From positions 5,066,501 to 5,130,500 of the forward strand of contig RCWM02000021.1 in NCBI GenBank assembly GCA_003667255.2: a DNA stretch of 64,000 nt, given 5' to 3'. Made by a program: the position numbers and the translations under genes. Below the pieces are notes generated by a model, which had not been told where the DNA came from, ran no database searches, and saw only the letters and a program-made list of their open reading frames with translations. How positions within the stretch are numbered: position 1 is the first letter of the stretch; each line of letters begins with the position of its first letter. Below, piece by piece: positions 56,426-64,000 of this stretch. This DNA comes from Euschistus heros (lineage: Eukaryota > Arthropoda > Insecta > Hemiptera > Pentatomidae).

Positions 56426-57140
56426 GTACTATTAAATAAAAGGACAAGCCGTTTTTCGTTCGTGATCACTAACCACGAAAACTACACAACCAATCTCTAC
56501 CAAATTTAAACTACATCATCTCCATAGCTCAAGGTTTAGAAATAATAAAATTTAAATAATTTCAAGTTATTAATATAAAAAATGCAATACATATAAGGTG
56601 CGCAGTTATATTTGAAAATCGACCGATAGGTGAGCACCATTCAGCAAGTGAGGTAACAATGACACGGTGCTTTAGTGCTTCAGCAACGCGTGAAAATATC
56701 GTTGAGGTTTCAATTTTTGAACAGCTACTGAAGAAGTGGCATTTATTCCTAGAATCTCAATAATTTCTAGTAATTTACCATTTCAATTCATATTAATTAA
56801 ACTTAAATATTACAAATGATAATTCGCAAGGATAGCCTTAAATTCGCTACTTAAAAAAAAGGTTATAGTGGATCTTCGTACTCAACGTTTCTCTCACTGT
56901 TAATATTATATATAAGGACTTTCCTGGACTGGAAACCTCTCTACTTTAACAACAATCAAAGTCTTCGTTATGACATTGGGAGATAAAACTTGAAATGTAG
57001 TTTATTTGGATGTCTTATGAATTTATTATTCTCCTTTCTGCATGCTTTCTACAATACACGATTTTTATTATTAATAAACAAAACTTGAATTATTAGTTAA
57101 AATTATCATAAGTTCTTTCCTTATGAGAGCGGTCGAAACA
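56426..57140 (+). mobile_element. Helitron family A copy
   Basis: Starts TACTATTAAATAAAAGGACA; the 3' side reaches TTATGAGAGCGGTCGAAAC, where the hairpin and CTAG end are lost. Internal order agrees with the 17950 and 38786 copies. Confidence 0.65.
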
Positions 57141-58055
57141 ACATTGATTCTCAATACAATTAAGTTTCTTAAAAATTGGTGAAATCGAATTTGTAATCGA
57201 CACATTCCTAGACTTAATTAATTAATACTACGGAAATCTAACAACTGCAGTAAAATGAATAAACCAGTATCTTTTTAAATATATACATCATACATTGTCA
57301 CTAATATTAGATTTAACTAAAACATACTTTTTGAATTCTGCCTATGTCATATTGGATGAATAGACGGATATTATAATAATAAAAAAAAAAAAATTAATAT
57401 TTACGAATTACAAACGAGAGTATTAATAAAAGCATCAGCGATTTCACAAAGGAACTACGCAAACGACACGCGCTAAGATAACGACCTAGACAACAACGAT
57501 AAAGCACGATCAAGATGTAAACAGGAAGATAACATAAAACAAAGAAAGAACTATAATAATAAGAAAGTAGGACAAGAGCATCAGCAGTTTGCTGGGGCTG
57601 GGGAAATTTGTTCTATTGTTTTTATACTAAGCACAGCCCATACTACGATTGTGGACCTAGCCACAGCAGCATTTATAAAATAATTATATTTTTATAATTT
57701 TATAACTATTATTTTTATTAATGTAAATACTACAATACAATAATCGATCGATCATTGTAACATTTTAAGGGCTCATACAGGAAACCCCATAGTAAACTCC
57801 AAAAATTTAACCTACCTGCCCCCTTCCCCCTTCCCCGAAGGATATATTTCAGATATCTGCTAGATCTGCTGTGGTGAGTTTGAATCGAAATTGATTGTTT
57901 GATTTATTGCCTTACATTATTGAAACCTTTAGTGTGTATGGGTGATTTCAATATTTCGGGACAATTCCAATAAAAAAAAATGTTCAATAAGTCTGTGAAG
58001 TGGACATACATAATCTGCAATATTTCTAGATATATTAAATAAATAATAACTATTA
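57141..58055. other. AT-rich non-coding stretch
   Basis: A pyrimidine-rich CCCCCTTCCCCCTTCCCC lies near 57820. No gene. Confidence 0.5.
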
Positions 58056-59008
58056 AAATCCAGGGAGTGAGTTTGGATCTAGGGAGCGAAAAACCACGAC
58101 TAGGAAGTGAGTTTATTATCCAGGTGGTGAGAAAAATACTCGTATCATACTTATTAAATTAAAGAAAATAAAAGCGAAATTAACGAAGTATGTATATTAT
58201 AAACTTGGGGTGTATACATGAATTACATTTCCAGCCTTTTAGGTACGTACTATCACATCTACTTTAAAACCTTCAAACTAAACTTTAAAAATACTAAGAT
58301 GACATAAATTTGCACTTAAAAACGACAGTACTATTAACTTTTAAACAACAAAACCTAAATAGATTGTAAATGATAAATAAACTACGAGATAAAGACTATC
58401 ACAATAGGTATTAAAAAATACGAGTATATTAAAAACATTGTTTTGAGTGAGTTCTAACCAAAACAACGTTGGTATCACGTTATACTCATGGTATCACGTG
58501 GCCTATTTGAAAAGTAAATCATGGTATCTATTGGTTTTTTTAGCAGAGCCTTGAATTTATCTTGAATCTCAAAAAAAAATATCATGTTTTCAATGGGTTG
58601 ATACACCTTAGGGAGTGAGGGTGAATTAAAATACGGTACTTACCGAGCGGAATCAATACACCTTTACTTGTCTACCAACGAACTCAGCGTCTTGAAACAG
58701 ATGGCAGTAGGCAGGTCTACCAGAAATAGAGTTGCCCAATACAAAACCCCTCAAATTTTCCTTTTAGAGAGAGTTGAAGGGATTTTCATAACTAATCTAG
58801 GGAGTGAACTAGAGGGTTGCAACATTTTTTAATATTGATGTATATAGTGCTGAGAAGGCTAAATATCAATAACAAAATTATTTTTGGATAAAAAATAGAA
58901 AACAATACCCCTTCATATTTTCAAACTAGAAAATAAGCATAAGAGAAGGCCTTACATATTTTCGAAATACAAGCATTTTCAAGTTGTGACAACCTAGGGA
59001 GTGAGTAA
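58056..59008. repeat. Recurring CTAGGGAGTGAG motif cluster
   Basis: Seven related copies on the plus strand: four phased at about 20 bp (CCAGGGAGTGAG 58060, CTAGGGAGCGAA 58079, CTAGGAAGTGAG 58100, CCAGGTGGTGAG 58120), then CTTAGGGAGTGAG 58607, CTAGGGAGTGAAC 58798 and CTAGGGAGTGAGT 58994. Sequence between the distant copies is not repeated. It is neither a microsatellite nor part of any element recognised here. Confidence 0.7.
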
Positions 59009-60276
59009 ATGCTATACATCAACGTCAATTACTACGGTTATATAAGTAGATATATCATAATTGTTGGGAGTCCATAATGGTACAATGGGTACTTGACCAT
59101 GTAAACTGAAATCAAAATTTTATGTTAAGTACAATCTTAAAAATACCTTTGTGACTAAAACCGTACCGAAATTTCGAAATCACCCATATAATCCATGTTA
59201 TATAGTACTGATATGTTGAAAATGCTGTATGATTTAGAACTGAAGATGAATGTTTAGCGTTCGAAAATAGTTTTCTAATAAAATAATTCCAATAGAAGTG
59301 GCAATTAATTCATCAATCCTAATTGTATTAACCCTTCTATACCATCATGCGTACCTCAAGTAATAAACAATATATAATGCTTCATTAACATTTTCTTTAT
59401 TCATAATATTGACTGATCCCTTTCTATACAGCAGATCATAATTAAACATTTACGGTAAATATCCATCTCCTAAAGCATAATTCGTATTGAATGTATGCCC
59501 TTGAACGCAAATTACTTTTGCTCCACAATAGTAACAAACAAAGCGTCCTTTTACGAAGAGTACCAAGAAAATTCAAGGCTACGTATTCAAGAACTATTTC
59601 CGCTATAAAAATTGGCAAGTGGTGGTAAAGGAGTGCGGCGGTGCCAGGATATTTATCATTGCAAACAGAATAAATATTTCAGATGAATATCCAACTTTAA
59701 GCGCAGTTTTTAAATAGTACATCTTAAGTCAAAGTTACTTCGTGAGGCAACTATACCAGCAGTGCACACACTTAAGGGATTCATATTATTTATTTTTCCC
59801 TGAGCCAAGAGGTCTCCTAGACGCGTGTCAGATTTATCATGTATCAAGTGCATGCAACAGAAATTTTCTGATTTTTTTTTTATATAGAAAAACTTTTATT
59901 GATTAAGAATTACAGTCTGCCTCAATTGAGAATAATAAATAATTTATTGGAGATAATAATTAAAACACCATATTCACACAACATGTAGAATAAGAAATAA
60001 AGAAAAAAACTACTTCCTCCCTGACTGCGAAAAACAATAGACAATAGATATATCTATCTATAATCTACTTCACTAAGCACTCAGCGAAATTTTGAGTTTA
60101 AAATGCCATCGTACTCAATACACATAAGCATTCAGCCCATAGACTGGAAGCCAGTCCCATGCAAATTTAATTAATTAAGTATTAAGTATTAATTAAGTAA
60201 GGAGCATTTAGGATTTTGCCTAAACATGACTGGATAAATACTTACTTTTTAAATTTTCGAGCCAGTTTCTAATAAC
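59009..60276. other. Non-coding stretch
   Basis: No gene recognised. Confidence 0.5.
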
Positions 60277-60558
60277 ATGAGGGGTCTGATGGCATGTTTT
60301 CAAAGGCTTTCGATTTCCATAACCACTCGATTCGTGGTTAGAAAGGGATACACTAAAAAAATGACACCAAACTCAAGAATACGTCTTTCCAATTATTGTT
60401 TACAAATTTGGGCGATTTTAAGCGCGCATCACACCCCGTCCCGACGGATACATACAAGCTGCCAGACCACGATATCTCATTTCAAGGAAGATGATACTAT
60501 AAAATGGGTTAGAAAACTAAAACAACAAAAGGCTCTTAAACTAGTAGGGTTCCACTAA
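60277..60558 (+). CDS. Unrecognised open frame, 93 codons, doubtful
   Basis: Basic, Ser/Thr-rich translation (MRGLMACFQRLSISITTRFV at the start) without a recognisable domain, splice signals or upstream promoter. The surroundings (60400-60720) are GC-richer than average and may be a decayed element. Reported only because it is the longest unexplained frame in this region. Confidence 0.12.
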   Translation: MRGLMACFQRLSISITTRFVVRKGYTKKMTPNSRIRLSNYCLQIWAILSAHHTPSRRIHTSCQTTISHFKEDDTIKWVRKLKQQKALKLVGFH

Positions 60559-61012
60559 CAAAACCATTTATCCCTAAACTAGAGGGTGAACCCAGAACTC
60601 AGCGCTGGTCACCTCAACTGCGTCACTAGTGTGAAAGCCTAATGGAGGCTAAGTGGATTGAGGCTATAGTACAGTCACTCTGGGCTTGTGTCGAGAAGCT
60701 GGCCATTGTCTGGACTCCATGTCAAATTTTATTCGAGTCCGCCTGCGATGTGATTATAGTGATGTGCGGAATCGGACACTATTTTAAATTAATAAAATAT
60801 ATAATATTTTTGGTGCCCCCCCCCAAATATCAAATTTAGACAATTAGTGCACTTGTAAATCTGTGGAATTCTTAATTGTAAAATATTACAATGTTTTCTA
60901 CACGATTCGTTAGTTTAAAAAAAAAAAAGAAAAAAAAAGGGGGGTGTCCTTACTAACATAAAGAAGCTAAATTTCCATAAGCTACCATTAAATGGTGCCA
61001 CCATTGATTTAC
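60559..61012. other. Non-coding stretch
   Basis: C-run near 60815 and A-run near 60920. No gene. Confidence 0.45.
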
Positions 61013-61190
61013 CGATTGAGCGGAGTGGGTCAGAAGTTAAGTCACTGCACTTCCAACTCCGGGGACTCGAGTTCGAATCCAGTTGAAGTAATAAAATTAA
61101 ATGTCTGTTATTTTGGCAGTGGTTTAACTTCGTTGTCTGGAGAACCTCTTGGGGCATACCCATCCGCTACAAAAAGAGTGGCCTAGAAGT
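61013..61190 (+). mobile_element. tRNA-like SINE head, third family
   Basis: GGGTCAGAAGTTAAGTCACT resembles a D arm and A box, ACTTCCAAC an anticodon loop, and GAGTTCGAATCC is a perfect B box. A non-tRNA body follows (TTGGCAGTGGTTTAACTTCG). It lacks a complete acceptor stem, so it is a retroposed tRNA-like sequence rather than a tRNA gene. Confidence 0.5.
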
Positions 61191-61233
61191 TATCAACTTT
61201 GTTATAATTTTTCCACATATTTACTTTAGTATA

Positions 61234-62529
61234 CCAGGTATGCAAGTTTAAAATGTCGTTTTAATTCCAATAGAATGCGCTCTTAGCCTATTGAAGGATT
61301 TGCTTATCTCTAAACGCTATTTTGTTTGTTAGTCATTTGTTTACAAAAGTCAGTTGTTTTTAAGTCGTTTACGTGGACGTATCATACCTTTCTTTGGTGT
61401 TAAAAATGTCTAATTTTAAGCCAAATAAAGAGCATTTTCGGCATGTCATGATTTTCTTATTTAATCAAAAGAAAAAGGCATCTGAATGTCATCGAATTCT
61501 TGTTGAGACTTATGGCGATGTTGCTCCAACCGTCAGGACATGTGAACGTTGGTTTCAAAGTTTCAAACGTGGTGATTTTGATGTTACTGATCAAAAACGA
61601 GAAAATCGACCAAAAAAGTTTGAGGACTTCGAATTGCAATCTTTATTAGACGAAGACAATACCCAAACCCAACAAATGATGGCAGAACAGTTGAATGTCA
61701 CTAGGCAAGCCATTTCCGATCGCCTCAGAGCTATGGGAAAGATTCAAAAGGTTGGAAAATGGGTTCCACATGAATTGGACGAACGACAGATGGAAAAACG
61801 AAAAACTGTGTGCGAAATGCTGCTGCTTTTACGCCACGAAAGAGAGGGTCTTTTTTTTTTTGCATCGAGTTGTAACTGGCGATGAAAAATGGATTTATTT
61901 TCAGAATCCCAAACGAAAAAAATCATGGGTAACGCCAGGACAACCATCCACATCGAGTGCAAGACCGGATCGTTTTGGGAAGAAGACAATGCTGTGTGTG
62001 TGGTGGGATCAGAAGGGAGTAGTCTACTACGAGCTTCTCAAACCCGGCGAAACAGTCAATACCGAGCGCAACCGACAACAAATGATCAATTTGAGTCACG
62101 CATTGATCGAAAAACGCCCAGAGTGGGCTCACAGGCACGCCAAAGTCATTCTTCAGCATGATAACGCTTCTGCACATTCAGCCAGATTGACTAAGGAAAC
62201 GATTTCTTCGCTTGGTTGGGAACTCCTACCCCACCCGCCGTATTCACCTGACCTGGCGCCTTCTGATTATCACCTCTTCTCATCGATGGGACACTCATTG
62301 GCGGAGCAACACTTCAACAATTTCGAAAACGTACGAAAATGGCTCGATGAATGGATTTCAAATAAAGATGAAGCATTCTTTTGGAATGGTATCCATATAT
62401 TGCCCGAGAGATGGACAAAATGTGTAGAAAGCGAGGGTCAGTACTTTGAATAAAATATATTATACTTTTTTTTAAATTACTGTGTATATATTTTAAGAAA
62501 TAAACGACATTTTAAACTTGCATACCTGG
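61234..62529. mobile_element. mariner transposon (mauritiana subfamily), 1296 bp
   Basis: Perfect 28-bp inverted ends starting CCAGGTATGCAAGTTTAAAA, TA on both sides, and a full-length transposase in between. Length and layout are standard for mariner. Identical inverted repeats and an almost open transposase suggest a fairly recent insertion, the youngest complete element in the window. Confidence 0.95.
61406..62453 (+). pseudogene. mariner transposase (Mos1-like, DD34D), one frameshift
   Basis: It encodes a cut-and-paste transposase. The start MSNFKPNKEHFRHVMIFLFN opens the paired HTH region; WVPHEL sits at residues 119-124. After the break come the catalytic Asp in VTGDEKW, Asp in LQHDNASAH, and Asp in YSPDLAPSDYHLF with 34 residues between the last two: the DD34D signature. 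The end, LPERWTKCVESEGQYFE, matches the mauritiana subfamily. The only visible defect is an 11-T run near 61851-61861 that shifts the frame by +1 after residue 148. Allowing for it, the length is about 348 codons against 345 in Mos1. The T run also adds about three Phe. An AATAAA lies near 62496. Confidence 0.93.
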
Positions 62530-64000
62530 TACATTAAATGCAATAGTATACATTAACAACATCAATAAATAAATAAATAAAAAATATTTTGTTTCTTATG
62601 TTATTTATTTTCTCAAAGTAAAGTTGTACGCTTATTTTGTTTTTATTTGTACTTCCTAACTTCATATATCTTGTTTAATATCTACATATTTCTTTGTCCA
62701 AAATTGAAGCAGACAGGTAATATACATCTCATAATGCGTCCCAGAATACAAAGTATTTTTCATTTTTTTTTTAAATATGATACGAGCACTCACACTCATC
62801 TCTATTACGTCCTCCCTATTTCTTTCTATTACAGAGACGTCGAAACGGTAATGGTTGACAACAGGAAATGTCATTGACCATGGATAAAACGATTACAAGA
62901 ATCGATTATATTTAGAATCGAGAACTTTATAAAGAGACCCGGGCGTTGGGAGATTTAGTGGACAGCGGTCCCACCTCCGCTGAGCACAGAAATAAACCTG
63001 GACAGGCCCACACGTTAAAAATTATGTCAATATGTCAGGGGGAAGTATCTACTCACTGTTTGATGGCCGATGCGTTTAATTCTATCATACGTCTTCTATA
63101 TTTGTAATTCTGTTTGGCTCCTCTTATCGCTAATGCACAATGCGCCAGGCATAGACTAAAAAGTGCAATAAGTGCACAATACGAATCAGATCCGGCCAAT
63201 ATGGATATCAATATCGATATAATCGATATAAAAATATCGGCATTCCACATCGATCATTTTTTGAGCTGTGCATATCGATGAAACACACATCTATGAATAC
63301 ACGATATATCAGTGACAACAAATACCGATTGTGTTTTTTATAAAACAATAATTATATTTACAACCTATATATCGAGTGTGTTTTTATTTTCTACATGGAT
63401 ATGTCTTTTAGCTGGAAATCTAACTTTTTTTGAATGTAACTTTTTATCACGTTTAAAAAATTAAAATTTTGACACTCTCCAGCTCAGTTGTTGTTTCTCG
63501 GATCGGAAATTCGTTGTCAGTATCTTACATAAAATTTTGATTGAGTAATTGTTAGAATCTTCCACAAATGTGAGAAATAAGTAATATAGATGGCTTAATG
63601 ATTAAATTCACACATTATGTATAAAAAAAAAATTAAAAAGAAAAAGGGAGAAAGAAAAGAGAGAACAGAAAAAAACTATGAAAAGGACGGACGTAGTCCC
63701 AGAGTAAAATTGTTTCTTATACTCTAATTTATATTAAGAATGCTAAGGTGATTTTTTTTTTCTTTTTTACTATTCTCCTGGAATTGATATAATTAATTCT
63801 ACAGGCCAAAAAAAATATTTTTGAAAAACTTTTTTAGCTTTAATAGCTGGATCTTTATAGATTTTTATAAGCTGAATCCAAATCTAGCCTAAGTTTTTTT
63901 TTTTTTTTTTTTTTTTATTACTCAGTTTGAATTTGAATTGTCGAGGCAGAATACACTAAATCAACGTCTTGCTCAAAAACGTGGAAAAGTGCTGCACAAC
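62530..64000. other. AT-rich non-coding stretch
   Basis: 63230-63310 (CATTTTTTGAGCTGTGCATA, ATCTATGAATACACGAT) is a second copy of the short repeat at 34545-34622, in a CGATAT-rich setting. Near 62833 a TTTCTTTCTATTACAG could be a splice acceptor, but no convincing exon follows. T runs near 63748 and 63896. No gene. Confidence 0.45.

Noticed and set aside
58056..59008. Telomere- or microsatellite-like explanation for the CTAGGGAGTGAG copies
   Set aside because: Copies are not contiguous and the sequence between them is unique.
61016..61090. Possible tRNA gene with TCC-like anticodon loop
   Set aside because: The B box is perfect but no acceptor stem pairs, and a non-tRNA body follows.
61744..62177. 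Minus-strand and alternative plus-strand frames within the mariner gene
   Set aside because: Out of frame with the DD34D transposase and without motifs.
62820..62880. Possible exon after TTTCTTTCTATTACAG
   Set aside because: Only a very short frame follows, with no donor or recognisable coding.

Overview
The window is an AT-rich animal nuclear sequence, most likely from an insect. It has no operons or dense coding. It has long non-coding stretches with microsatellites and homopolymers, GT-AG bounded exon candidates, and many decayed insect-type transposable elements: mauritiana-subfamily mariner, Tc1 with nested repeats, Jockey-like LINEs, tRNA-derived SINEs, Helitrons, and piggyBac, Merlin, pogo and hAT relics. 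I cannot name the species. Everything rests on reading and hand translation; no search was run.

Host genes. The one exon I recognise is a minus-strand exon at 8372-8501. It encodes the start of the tau-tubulin kinase orthologue (Asator/TTBK) up to WKV, just before the glycine-rich loop, and has clean splice sites. No later kinase exon was seen between it and position 1, so its downstream intron appears longer than 8 kb. A second minus-strand exon (50315-50518, 68 codons, phase 0/0, good splice sites) looks real but its family is unknown to me. Two weaker candidates are a 46-codon plus-strand exon at 7547-7684 and a 56-codon minus-strand open frame at 31103-31273.

Mobile DNA, region by region. 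1-12 kb: a foldback element, pogo and mariner-like relics, the Asator exon, a GC-rich island, LINE tails, and a SINE inserted inside a Merlin-like transposase. 12-20 kb: LINE tails, Helitrons of two families (two copies inverted around a third) and a palindromic repeat. 20-29 kb: two TIR elements with 8-bp target duplications, a piggyBac C-terminal relic, a 513-bp TIR element, and an inverted duplication (about 0.8 and 0.95 kb arms, 3 kb spacer). 29-34 kb: a second SINE copy, a TIR element and a 1580-bp Tc1 element. 34-45 kb: LINE 3' ends, a head-to-tail Helitron array and a 1.3 kb foldback element. 45-57 kb: palindromic repeats, LINE copies (one split by an 802-bp TIR element), a Penelope-like GIY-YIG relic cut by a (TA) tract, and another Helitron. 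57-64 kb: a quiet stretch with an unusual recurring CTAGGGAGTGAG motif, a tRNA-like SINE head, and a nearly intact 1296-bp mariner whose transposase has a single frameshift in a T tract.

I found no convincing new multi-gene system. The best leads are the two strong exons, the phased motif cluster, the inverted duplication, the large foldback elements and the Helitron array.
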